Positions 33,301 through 42,612 of a stretch of DNA of 64,000 nt are shown here, piece after piece; positions within the stretch are counted from its first letter, which is position 1, and the number at the start of each line of letters is the position of its first letter. The position numbers and the translations under genes were made by a program. The DNA comes from Dastarcus helophoroides. Taxonomy: Eukaryota > Arthropoda > Insecta > Coleoptera > Bothrideridae. The DNA is taken from NCBI GenBank assembly GCA_028583605.1, contig CM053337.1, forward strand, positions 16,307,664 to 16,371,663, written 5' to 3'. Below the pieces are notes generated by a model that was given only the letters and a program-made list of their open reading frames with translations, made no database searches and was not told where the DNA came from.

Positions 33301-35834
33301 GACGCGCTGTAGCACGAATTTGTTTAGGTTAGAGTTTAAAAATCGAAATTTAGAAGCACATAAATCTAAAACTTGTTAAGAAAGTTTTTTATCGGATATT
33401 TCTTCTTTTAACACTTGACTACTTGAGAGTTAAATTTAAAAAAAGTTAAAAGTTAAGTTTTCTTGTGGGGGGAACTGAAGGGAGGGAAATGAAAAGCAAC
33501 AGAAGGAAAATTAAGGGAAGGGAACAAAAAGGCAGGAAAGGGAAGATAATTGAAGGAAGGGAAAGGAAAGAAAGTCTTCCTTCGATTCAAGACAAGGGAA
33601 TGGAAGGGAAGAGAAAGAAAGGAAAAGAAAGGGAAGGGAAGTGAAAGGAAGGGAACGGAAGAAAAAGAAAGGAAAAGTAAGGAAAGGGAAGGAAAGTGAA
33701 AGGAAGGGAAGGGAAGAGAAAGGAAGGAAAAGTAAGAAAAGGGAAGGGAAGTGAAAGGAAGGGAAGGAAAGAGAAAGAAAGGAAAAGTAAAAAAAGGCAA
33801 GGGAAGTGATAGGAAGGGAAGGAAAGAGAAAGGAAGGAAAAGTAAGTACACGGAAGAGAAAGGAAGGGAAGAACGTGGAACGAAAGGAAGGGAAGGGAAG
33901 AGAAAGGAAGGAAAAGGAAAGAAAGGGAAGGGAAGTGAAAGGAAGGGAAGGGAAGAGAAAGGAAGGAAAAGTAAGGAAAGGGAAGGGAAGTGAAAGGAAG
34001 GGAAGGGAAGAGAAAGAAAGGAAAAGTAAGAAAAGGGAAGGGAAGTGAAAGGAAGGGAAGGGAAGAGAAAGGAAGGAAAAGTAAGGAAAGGGAAGGGAAG
34101 TGAAAGGAAGGGAAGGGAAGAAAGGAAAAGTAAGAAAAGGGAAGGGAAGTGATAGGAAGGGAAAGAAAGAGAAAGGAAGGAAAAGTAAGTACACGGAAGG
34201 GACGGGAAGGGAAGAACGTGGAACGAAAGGAAGGGAAAGGAAGAGAAAGGAAGGAAAAGGAAAGAAAGGGAAGGGAAGTGAAAGGAAGGGAAGGGAAGAG
34301 AAAGGAAGGAAAAGTAAGGAAAGGGAAGGGAAGTGAAAGGAAGGGAAGGAAAGAGAAAGAAAGGAAAAGTAAGAAAAGGGAAGGGAAGTGAAAGAAGGGA
34401 AGGGAAGAAAGGAAAAGTAAGAAAAGGGAAGGGAAGTGATAGGAAGGGAAAGAAAGAGAAAGGAAGGAAAAGTAAGTACACGGAAGGGAAGGGAAGGGAA
34501 GAACGTGGAACGAAAGGAAGGGAAGGGAAGAGAAAGGAAGGAAAAGTAAGGAAAGGGAAGGGAAGTGAAAGGAAGGGAAGGGAAGAGAAAGAAAGGAAAA
34601 GTAAGGAAAGGGAAGGAAAGTGAAAAAAAGGGAAGGGAAGAGAAAGGAAGGAAAAGTAAGGAAAGAGAAGGAAAGTGAAGGGAAGGGAAGAGAAAGAAAA
34701 GAAAAGTAAGGAAAGGGAAGGGAAGAGAAAGAAAAGAAAAGTAAGAAAAGGGAAGGGAAGCGATAGGAAGGGAAGAAAAGAGAAAGGAAGGAAAAGTAAG
34801 TACACGGAAGAGAAAGGAAGGGAAGAACGTGGAACGAAAGGAAGGGAAAGGAAGAGAAAGGAAGGAAAAGGAAGGAAAGGGAAGGGAAGTGAACCGAAGG
34901 GAAGGGAAGAGAAAGAAAGGAAAAGTAAGGAAAGGGAAGGAAAGTGAAAGGAAGGGGAGGGAAGAGAAAGGAAGGAAAAGTCAGGAAAGGGAAGGGAAGT
35001 GAAAGGAAGGGGAGGGAAGAGAAAGGAAGGAAAAGTAAGAAAAGGGAAGGAAAGTGATAGGAAGGGAAGGAAAGAGAAAGGAAGGAAAAGTAAGTACACG
35101 GAAGAGAAAGGAAGGGAAGAACGTGGAACGAAAGGAAGGGAAAGGAAGAGAAAGGAAGGAAAAGGAAGGAAAGGGAAGTGAAAGGAAGGGAATGGAAGAA
35201 AAAGAAAGGAAAAGTAAGGGAAGGGAAGGAAAGTGAACCGAAGGGAAGGGAAGAGAAAGAAAGGAAAAGTAAGGAAAGGGAAGGAAAGTGAAAGGAAGGG
35301 GAGGGAAGAGAAAGGAAGGAAAAGTCAGGAAAGGGAAGGGAAGTGAAAGGAAGGGGAGGGAAGAGAAAGGAAGGAAAAGTAAGTACACGGAAGGGAAGGG
35401 AAAGAAACTAAAGTCTTGCTTCAGTCAAGGGTAGAGAAGGAAAGGAAAGGAAGCAAAGGGAAGGGAAGAGAGGGGGAGAAAAGGAAAGGAAGCAAAGGGA
35501 AAAGAAGTGAAAGGAAAATAAGACAATCCTTCAGTTCCCTAATCGAAATGTTTTATTTATTTTTTTTTCAGTTATGTGCGATCATCGAAGAGCATACGAT
35601 TTCTACACCGAAGCCGTTCTGAATCCCGATGAGTTCAAGGCGACCAAATGCAAAAGTTGGGATGATTTTACTGACAATAAATGCGAAAAAGAAACTGTGA
35701 CCGTAGGCGATCTGGATCACAAGAAAACTGGGACTTTTTACCTCAAAACGAACAGTGAAAAACCCTACGGAAATGTCCAATCGAAAGAGGATGGCGTATT
35801 GACTAAACTACTGCGACCTTCCAAAATTTTGTAA
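24333..35834 (+). CDS. L4: secreted lipase / phospholipase A1-like, catalytically intact, satellite-filled introns
   Basis: Exons 24333-24378 (signal peptide MRSVYCTLCVFILIWG), 31138-31494, 32896-33267 and 35572-35834 join to 345 residues with consistent phase 1 junctions. Motifs: IIHGWTGS, GHSLGG (Ser about 161), ALDPAGP, CGTIDFFPNGG, PGC, and CDHRRAY with the catalytic His; lid about 16 residues; C terminus FYLKTN. Probable active secreted acyl hydrolase. The first exon is assigned because it follows a TATA box and its G/GTGAGT donor has the right phase, although 6.8 kb separates it from exon 2; a closer start at 30932 lacks a hydrophobic core. Intron 1 holds the 342-bp satellite, intron 2 the chimeric LTR, intron 3 a 2-kb homopurine array. 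Confidence 0.85.
25345..25560. repeat. Partial repeat D and adjoining GC-richer segment
   Basis: The first 70 bases contain TCTATAATGCACAGACCAAT and the inverted TTGGTCTGTGCATTATAG, a small palindromic form of repeat D. The following segment, 25412-25560 (CTAGGTGGCAGTGTTTCAAC and neighbours), is GC-richer than its surroundings and unclassified, possibly a short SINE. Confidence 0.4.
25582..26290. repeat. Tandem duplication of about 331 bp
   Basis: Two near-identical copies (about 25582-25912 and 25913-26243) contain TTTCGGTAAAAAACTTTTAA, AAATTTCTTCAAGAAAAAA and AGGTTTTTTCCAAACATTTT; a third copy starts and breaks off by 26290. Lies in L4 intron 1. Confidence 0.75.
26647..26752. mobile_element. 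Foldback MITE (family B), in L4 intron 1
   Basis: Intact palindrome with arms TTTTTTCAATTTATTTAACA and TTAAATAAATTGAAAAAA around a short A-rich centre, preceded by CTTCATGGTAGACTC. Confidence 0.78.
27180..27415. mobile_element. Foldback family A, diverged copy
   Basis: Left arm CTTGTCCCCTGAGACCAAGA with CACAACAAAGGTTGCTCTAA and right arm GATGATAACTTGGCCATCGA with TTGGTTGCAGAGGACAAG. The end of the right arm (GAGGACAAGATTTGTATTTC) is also the start of each monomer of the adjoining 342-bp satellite, so the satellite probably grew out of this element's edge. Confidence 0.65.
27375..30165. repeat. 342-bp satellite, eight copies, in L4 intron 1
   Basis: Head-to-tail copies begin near 27375, 27728, 28079, 28429, 28767, 29108, 29450 and 29791 (marker CGATTACAGTGGCAGAGGAC). 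Monomers are 340-351 bases and differ by a few per cent. Each has internal palindromes: GTTAAC-ATAAT-GTTAAC and GATATCATTTTAGTGATATC. It is transcribed if L4 is transcribed. Confidence 0.92.
30170..31130. other. A/T-rich remainder of L4 intron 1
   Basis: Diverged AAATTT motif sequence with short inverted repeats (GAAAGTTTTCACAATTAACT / AATTGTGAAAACTTC near 30245-30280; TACTACTTTAATTAAAGTAGTA near 30630). No exon seen apart from the exon 2 acceptor at 31137. Confidence 0.4.
31649..32261. mobile_element. LTR-like element, copy 5, with inserted pol fragment
   Basis: Starts TGTTACGGGC and ends GCGTTACA like the solo LTRs, but about 245 bases of BEL/Pao-like pol sequence interrupt it after GAATTGATTAACTCA. 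The remainder (CCCACACTTCAAACTCAACT onward, TTATATAG) resumes the LTR. Lies in L4 intron 2. Confidence 0.78.
31683..31935 (+). pseudogene. BEL/Pao retrotransposon pol fragment
   Basis: The open frame reads EKHNTLLHLEN, then a polar spacer, then SQVLLTAALISEA. The first string matches the segment after the CCHC zinc knuckle in BEL/Pao polyproteins (KHHTLLHLE type). The second matches the strand preceding the aspartic protease (VLLATA type). It is cut before the protease active site. The 3' end is a hairpin (CAGAAGCAAAG / CTTTGCTTCTG), suggesting a copying error at the junction. Confidence 0.65.
32262..32371 (+). pseudogene. Copied fragment of L3 (intron 3 end plus 37 bases of last exon)
   Basis: This 110-base segment is essentially identical to 23565-23674, including the polypyrimidine tract, the TTTTCAG acceptor and the first 37 coding bases of the L3 terminal exon (DSCNGVRSLEYLV). 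It is flanked by LTR copy 5 on the left and a second LTR 3' end on the right. The near identity indicates a recent transfer. It offers L4 intron 2 a ready-made cryptic splice acceptor. Confidence 0.88.
32372..32590. mobile_element. LTR 3' end fragments and shared repeat
   Basis: 32372-32451 matches the last 80 bases of the LTR family (CAAATCATTCTAC... to GCGTTACA). 32452-32535 (CTATTTTGTTCTTAAACTTT to TTTTTTGGGGACATAA) is shared with 41133-41236 upstream of L5. 32536-32590 is again an LTR 3' end (CTTTCTAGAAACTTTTCTTA). Confidence 0.7.
33470..35535. repeat. Homopurine GGAAG/GGAAA array, 2 kb, in L4 intron 3
   Basis: Almost entirely purine on the plus strand, built of GGAAGGGAAGGGAAG, AGAGAAAGGAAGG and AAAAGTAAG blocks. 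The phrase AGTACACGGAAG, often followed by GAACGTGGAACG, recurs near 33843, 34187, 34474, 34797, 35091 and 35382, giving a higher-order period of about 285-345 bases. The frames of up to 548 codons are artefacts of the array. Confidence 0.93.
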
Positions 35835-35839
35835 ATAAA
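35834..35839 (+). terminator. Polyadenylation signal of L4 overlapping the stop
   Basis: GTAAATAAAG: the last A of the TAA stop is the first A of AATAAA. Such a close signal implies a very short 3' UTR unless a later site is used. Confidence 0.5.
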
Positions 35840-36076
35840 GTAAACGATTTGTTATTTGATTTTTTTTACACATTACGTCACTTTTAAATAGAAACAGTTC
35901 TTCCCCAATAGTTTTGAGCAATCCATAAGTTTCAAAATTGTCGAGATTCGAGACATTGACTTAAAATTTATCATTTTTTTTTGAAGTGAAAACTTCTTTA
36001 GACGCGCTGAGCGGTTTTAGAAATTTTAATTTTATTCCTCGAAATTCAACTTTTTCTTAACATTTAGCTTTCACCA

Positions 36077-36098
36077 AAATATTTATATATTTATATAT

Positions 36099-36157
<59 letters not shown>

Positions 36158-36162
36158 TTCAT

Positions 36163-36237
<75 letters not shown>

Positions 36238-36256
36238 CTTATTTATTTATGTATTT
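36077..36256. repeat. ATTT tetranucleotide microsatellite
   Basis: About 45 copies of TTTA/ATTT with a few substitutions (ATTC, ACTT, ATGT). Confidence 0.95.
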
Positions 36257-36880
36257 ATATGAACGTCTATCCTAAAAATTTGACCTTCTAAGCAAAATTT
36301 CAGTTTTTCTCAAAAATCGTCCTTTTTTCGATATTTCGCTTTTTTCCTTTTTCTCAATTTCTGTTTTTGAATTTTGCTTTTATTCACACAGTTTGGCTTT
36401 TTTCAAAATTTGACATTCAAAATTTTCTTTCTCAATTATAAGGTTTTTCTCGAAATTTCGTTATTTCTCTTAACATTAGATACTTTTTGAAATTTTCTAC
36501 CTGCTAGAATCAGAACTTTGACATATTTTGACTGTGTGCTTAAAATTTAATCTTTTCTCGACATTTTCACATTTATCTCAAAATTCGGTATTTAATATTA
36601 CTGGAAATGACGTCCTTTTTCTTCAAAATCGGTGTTTTATTTCGAAATGTTGTTTCCAAAATTTTCATTTTTGCAAAATTGTTTTTTCCAAATTTAGATT
36701 TTTTTCTTTGAAATTAATATTTCTCGAAATTTTGACATTTTTCTCAAAATCGTTAAAATGTCGACATTTTTCCCAAATCGTCGAAATTTCGACATTTTTC
36801 TCAAAATCGTCGAAATTTTGACATTTTTCTCAAAATTGTCGAAATATCGACTTTTATGTCAACGTTTATTATACTAGAAA
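36257..36880. repeat. A/T motif tract with ~30-base CGACATTTTTCTCAAAATCG units
   Basis: Diverged AAATTTCGAC motifs sharpen at 36715-36850 into about 30-base repeats containing CGAAATTTCGACATTTTTCT. The same unit forms the spacer of the foldback array that follows. Confidence 0.65.
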
Positions 36881-39185
36881 TTGAAATACAAAACTTGTCC
36901 CCTGAAACCAAGAAAGATTGAAAAACACAACAAAGGTTGCTCTAACGCGTTTCGACAGCCAAGCTATTATCTTCAGAGAGATGCTGGCTTTTTTTCGAAA
37001 TTTTAATGCAAAACTTAAATAAATCGAACATTTCCCTAAAACTTAGATTTCTTAAAAATACTGAAGTATTTCTTTGAAAATGATAGCTTGGCTGTCGAAA
37101 CGCGTTAGAGCAACCTTTGTTGTGTTTTTTAATCTTGCCCAAAATCGTCGAAATTTCGACATTTTTCTCAAAATTGTCGAAATTTCGAATTTTATGTCAA
37201 CGTTTATTATACTAGAAATTGAAATACAAAACTTGTCCCCTGAAACCAAAAAAGATTGAAAAACACAACAAAGGTTGCTCTAACGCGTTTCGACAGCCAA
37301 GCTATCATCTTCAGAGAGATATTGGCTTTTTCTCGAAATTTTAATGCAAAACTTAAATACATCGAACATTTCCCTGAAACTTGGATTTCTTAAAAATACT
37401 GAAGTAGTTCTTTGAAGATGATAGCTTGGTTGTCGAAACGCGTTAGAGCAACCTTTGTTGTGTTTTTTAATCTTTCCCAAAATCGTCGAAATGTCAACAT
37501 TTTTCTTAAAATTGTCGAAATTTCGACTTTTATGTCAACGTTTATTATTACTAGAAATTGAAATACAAAACTTTCCCCTGAAACCAAAAAAGATTGAAAA
37601 ACACAACAAAGATTGCTCTAACGCGTTTCGACAGCCAAGCTATCATCTTCAGAGAGATATTGGCTTTTTCTCGAAATTTTAATGCAAAACTTAAATACAT
37701 CGAACATTTCCCTGAAACTTGGATTTCTTAAAAATACTGAAGTATTTCTTCGAAAATGATAGCTTGGCTGTCGAAACGCGTTAGAGCAACCTTTGTTGTG
37801 TTTTTTAATCTTTCCCAAAATCGTCGAAATTTCGACATTTTTCTCAAAATTGTCGAAATTTCGACTTTTATGTCAACGTTTATTATACTAGAAATTGAAA
37901 TACAAAACTTGTCCCCTGAAACCAAGAAAGATTAAAAAACACAACAAAGATTGCTCTAACGCGTTTCGACAGCCAAACTATCATCTTCAGAGAGATACTG
38001 GCTTTTTCTCGAAATTTTAATGCAAAACTTAAATACATCGAACATTTCCCTGAAACTTAGATTTCTTAGAAATACTGAAGTATTTCTTTGAAGACGATAG
38101 CTTGGCTGGCGAAACGCGTTAGAGCAACCTTTGTTGTGTTTTTTAATCTTTTCCAAAATTGTCGAAATTTCAACGTTTTTCTCAAAATTATCGAAATTTC
38201 GACTTTTATTTCAACGTTTATTATACTAGAAATTGAAATACAAAACTTGTCCCCTGAAATCAAAAAACATTGAAAAACACAACAAAGATTGCCCTAACGC
38301 GTTTCGACAGCCAAGCTATCATCTTCAAAGAGATTCTGGCTTTTTTTCGAAATTTTAATGCAAAACTTAAATACATCGAACATTTCCCTGAAACTTAGAT
38401 TTCTTAGAGATACTGAAGTATTTCTTTGAAGATGATAGCTTGGCTGTCGAAAAGCATTAGAGCAAGCTTTGTTGTGTTTTTTAATCTTTCCCAAAATCGT
38501 CGAAATTTCGATTTTTTTTTTCAAAATTGTCGAAATTTCGACTTTTATGTCAAGGTTTATTATGCTTACTAGAAATTGAAATACAAAACTAGTCCCCTGA
38601 AACCAACAAAGATTGAAAAACACAACAAAGGTTGCTCTAACGCGTTTCGACAGCCAAGCTATCATCTTCAGAGAGATATTGGCTTTTTCTCGAAATTTTA
38701 ATGCCAAACTTAAATACATCGAACATTTCCCTGAAACTTAGATTTCTTGGAAATACTGAAGTATTTCGCCGAAGATGATGGCTTGGCTGTCGAAACGCGT
38801 TAGAGCAACCTTTGTTGTGTTTTTTAATCTTTCCCAAAATCGTCGAAATTTCGACATTTTTCTTAAAATTATCGAAATGTCGACTTTTATGTCGACGTTT
38901 ATTATACTAGAAATTGAAATACAAAACTTTCCTCTGAAACCAAAAAAGATTGAAAAACACAACAAAGATTGCTCTAACGCCTTTCGACAGCCAAGCTATC
39001 ATCTTCAGAGAGATACTGGTTTTTTCTCGAAATTTGAATGCAAAACTTAAATACATCGAACATTTCCCTTAAACTTAGATTTCTTAGAGATACTGAAGTA
39101 TTTCTTTGAAGATGATAGCCTGGCTGTCGAAACGCGTTAGAGCAACCTTTGTTGTGTTTTTAATCTTTCCCAAAATCGTCGAAAT
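36880..39185. repeat. Foldback family A turned into a ~338-bp satellite, seven units
   Basis: Each unit has a left arm (TTGTCCCCTGAAACCAAGAA, AACAAAGGTTGCTCTAACGC, CGACAGCCAAGCTATCATCT) and its inverted partner (GATGATAGCTTGGCTGTCGA, GCGTTAGAGCAACCTTTGTT) about 100 bases later. Spacers contain GAAACTTAGATTTCTT and CGAAATTTCGACTTTTATGT. Left arms start near 36890, 37235, 37575, 37910, 38250, 38595 and 38930. Recurrent short frames in both strands come from the repeats. The minus strand of the left arms carries a hammerhead-like core. Confidence 0.9.
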
Positions 39186-39204
39186 TTCAACATTTGTGTC
39201 AAAA

Positions 39205-40750
39205 TATGCAACTTTAAGTAATAATACTGTTAATTATTGTTTAAGAAAAAAAATGAAGGAATTTCAAAAGAGGTGTTTGAATGAAAATAACAAAAAGTAG
39301 AAATTTGACATTGAAGTCTAATTTTTAAAAAACATCCGTTTTAAAGAAAAGATCAAAATTTTGGGAAAAACGCTAAATTTCGAGGAAGAATAAAGCTAAA
39401 TTTCGAGAAGAAAATTTTATTGATACACAAATCTTCTCCCCTGAAATCAAGAAAGATTAAAAAATAGTCAGATTTGTGTAACAATAAAATTTCTAAAGAT
39501 AACTAAGGAACAGTTCGTTCTACAAAAAGAAAAATCGAAGAAAAAGTCTAAATTTTCAGAAACTAGGAATTCAGTCAACATTTCTAGACATTGAGATTTT
39601 AAAATATCGACATTTTCATAAAAGTAAACCGAAAATAAAAGAATTTCGAAAACAAAGTGGAATTTCGAACAAAATAGTCGAAATTTCGACGATCGACACT
39701 CGAAATTTTTCAAAGAAAATCCGTTTTAAGAAACAGTCGAATTTTGAAATAAAATTGAAATTTGGGGACGAATGAAGCGAATCCAAAATTCCGAAAAATA
39801 CAACGTATTTCGAGAGAAAAGACAAAACTTCAAGAAAACAACTGAAATTTAACGTAGAAAGGTAAATTTTGAAAATAGTTGTCTACGAAAAAGACGAAGT
39901 TTAAACGAAAAAAAATCGAAATTTTGAGAAAAAGGCGAACTTTGAAAAAAGTTGGGATTTGCGGGATCGTAAAGGTAGAAATTTCGAAAAGACGATTTTA
40001 AGAAAAATGTTAAAATTTCAAAAGAAAGACGAATTTGAAGGAAAAAATGTAAATTTCCGAAAACAAATTTTTCGAACGAATTAAAAAAAAATGTATATTT
40101 CAAATAAAAGATCCAAATTAAAAAAAAAAGATCAAATTTGAAGAAAAAGTCGTCATTTTCAGAAATATTAAATACCGAAATTTAAAATAAATATGGAAAT
40201 TCCGAGACAAAGACAAATTTTAAGCAAACAATCAAAATATTTGCAAGCTCTAATTCGTAAGTAAGAAATTTCAAAAAGAATCTAATCTTAAGCAAAATAA
40301 CGGAATTTCGATAAAAAAGCTAAATTTCTAAGCGAAAGTTTCAGTTTCCAGAAACTTTAGAAATTTAGTCAGAATTTCTAGACATTAAGATTCTAAAACA
40401 TCGACATTTTTAGAAAAATGAACCCAAAATAACGAAATTTCGAAAACAAGGCGACATTTCGAGAAAACCGTCGAAATTTCGACGGTCGACCCTAGAAATT
40501 TCGACGGTCGACCCTCGAACTGTTTCAAAGAAAGTCAATTTTAAGAAAAAGTCGAATTTTGGAATAAAATTGAAATTTGGGAACGAATGAAGCGAATCCA
40601 AAATCCCGAAAAAGATGACGTATTTCAAGTGAAAAACTTCAAGAAAATAACTGAAAGGTAAATTTTGAAAATAGTTGTCTGCGAAGAAGACGAAGTTTAA
40701 ACAAAAAAAAATCGAAATTTTTCACTTACTCGAAAATTGAAATAGAAATC
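39205..40750. repeat. Left arm of a large inverted duplication around L5
   Basis: Reads as the reverse complement of 47183-50273. Outer edge ATGCAACTTTAAGTAATAAT matches ATTACTTAAAGTTGCAT at 50255-50272; inner edge TCACTTACTCGAAAATTGAA matches TTCAATTTTCGAGTAAGTGA at 47188-47207. It contains one full and two partial copies of a unit of about 815 bases (marker GAATGAAGCGAATCCAAAAT at about 39768 and 40584). Confidence 0.82.
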
Positions 40751-40930
40751 TTGTCCCTTGAAACCTAGAAATATTAAAAAACAGAACAAAGGTTACTGGC
40801 TAACGCGTTTCGACAGAAGCCAAGCTATCGTTTCAGAGAGATACTGTGCAGTATCGCGTTAGAGCATCCTCTGTTGTGTTTTTTAATCTTTCTTGGTTTC
40901 AGGGGAAAATTTTTGTATTTCAATTTTTGG
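40735..40930. mobile_element. Foldback family A, copy next to the inverted-duplication arm
   Basis: Left arm CTTGTCCCTTGAAACCTAGA with GGCTAACGCGTTTCGACAGA; right arm CGCGTTAGAGCATCCTCTGT with TTGGTTTCAGGGGAAAA. The centre is shortened compared with other copies. Confidence 0.7.
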
Positions 40931-42600
40931 AACACTCATTTTTGAAATAAATTTCGCATTTTTCTCTAGATTTTTTCTCAAAATTCCGAATTTAACTTTG
41001 CAAATTTCGGATATTGTTCTGTTGATTTCATTTTTTGTTACTTTCAAACTGCTTGCCATCAAAATTTAGACATTGAACTAGATTTTTTGTATTCAACTTG
41101 ATGTTTCTAATAAATTTCAAGATTTTACTCTTAACTATTTTGTCCTTAAACTGTATTTAAAAATTCCCCAAAAAAAAAACTTTTTTTTGCTTTCTTCGAA
41201 TAAAAAGTTCCGAAAAAAACTTTTTTTGGGGACATAATACTAACATTTTTAATTTAAAGTCAAAATTATAAGTATAATCTCGATGAAAACGTATATTTCC
41301 TTAAATATGCATATTTTTATTAAACTGTGGACCAATTTGGTTTCCATAATAGGGTTATCCTTTGCGAGTGGATTGAACATAAAAAAAAGTTCGAAATTTT
41401 GGGAACTAACCCTAAATTTTTAAAATATTTCGAAACTTGTACCAATTCGACTTGAAAAAGTTGGTATTTCAAGAGGTACCTTAAACTCGATTTTATACAA
41501 AAAAAATTCTAAACTTCCGCCACCCTTTTGGCTGTTTTAAACTCAATATTTCAGTTTCAGTTATCAAGTTTTGGTAACCTTAAAAATATCTTAATTAGGA
41601 GCGGAAAAAATCGATATATGTTGCAAATGTGTGTAAAAGAAGCTTAAACTCGATTTTATGGAAAAAAAATTCGAAACTTCTGCCACTCTTTTTGCTTTTT
41701 AAAAATCAATATTTCAGCTTCAGTCATCAAGTTTTGGTAACCTTAAAAATATCTCAATTACGAGCGGAAAAAATCGATATATTTTGCATATGTGTTAAAG
41801 AAGCGGATATGAAGTTAAAGTTAGTCAGAAAAAAATTCCATTTTAAATCTCGATGAAAACTGAATTCATTAAATAACTTTTATCTTTATTATTTTAATTT
41901 TTTTGAAGTGGATACTTCTTAAGGCGCGTCACCATCATGCGTTACAATCCTAGTCTTGGAGACAGCCGACGGAAGTGATTTTTTTTTAAATTCCTTACTT
42001 CAGCCTCGAAAAAAGTCGAAATATCGAAAAAAGTCGAAATATCGAAAAAGTCGAAATATCGAAAAAAGTCGAAATATCAAAAAAATCGAAAATCGAAAAA
42101 AGTCGAAATATCGAAAAAATCAATTTCAACTCGAATTTCAAAACGTCGAGTCTTTAAATAGGTGTGATCTTAAAAAATCGAAATTTCAAGGGTATTACCG
42201 AAATTTTGAATTCAAAATCAAAATGTGTAGTAACTGATTTATAAAACAGTAATGAATTCGAGGAGAATATGTGAAGTAGTAGATTTTTTTTTATTATAGA
42301 CTCTTTTTATGATATAACAGTTTTAGTTTCCAATTATGAAATAAAAAAATATTTATAACTCACTCTTGAACAGTTAATTTGTGTTAGTTGATAAAAAATT
42401 AATGATTAACTGCAAGAAGTCTACGTGACAGGTAACGTAGATTAATAAAAGTATTTTATTTTATTTATAATTAGCCAATTGTATAATGGAGGATAATTAT
42501 CATTAAATACGTACCAAAGTAAGTTTTTTTTTGTTTCAATTGAAGAAAAACCCCCGACTGCGGTCAAAGTAAACTTAAGAGTCTAATTTTCGTTGTATAA
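40931..42600. repeat. Region upstream of L5: duplications and microsatellite
   Basis: 41133-41236 shares TTAAACTGTATTTAAAAATT...TTTTTGGGGACATAA with 32452-32535. A 167-base segment (TTAAACTCGATTTTAT to TTGCAAATGTGTG) is duplicated at about 41467-41633 and 41634-41806. 41995-42125 is an 18-base AAAAAAGTCGAAATATCG repeat. 42240-42600 is plain A/T-rich sequence that should hold the L5 promoter; no convincing TATA box was seen. Confidence 0.6.
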
Positions 42601-42612
42601 CCACTTCGAAAA

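Noticed and set aside
33453..35388. Long Leu/Phe/Ser/Pro frame on the minus strand and Lys/Gly/Arg/Glu frames on the plus strand
   Set aside because: Produced by the homopurine GGAAG array in L4 intron 3; no domain, start context or splice support.
36942..39300. Many similar frames of about 65 codons on both strands
   Set aside because: Repeated because the foldback-A satellite repeats; the same peptide recurs with stops at the same points and no known domain.
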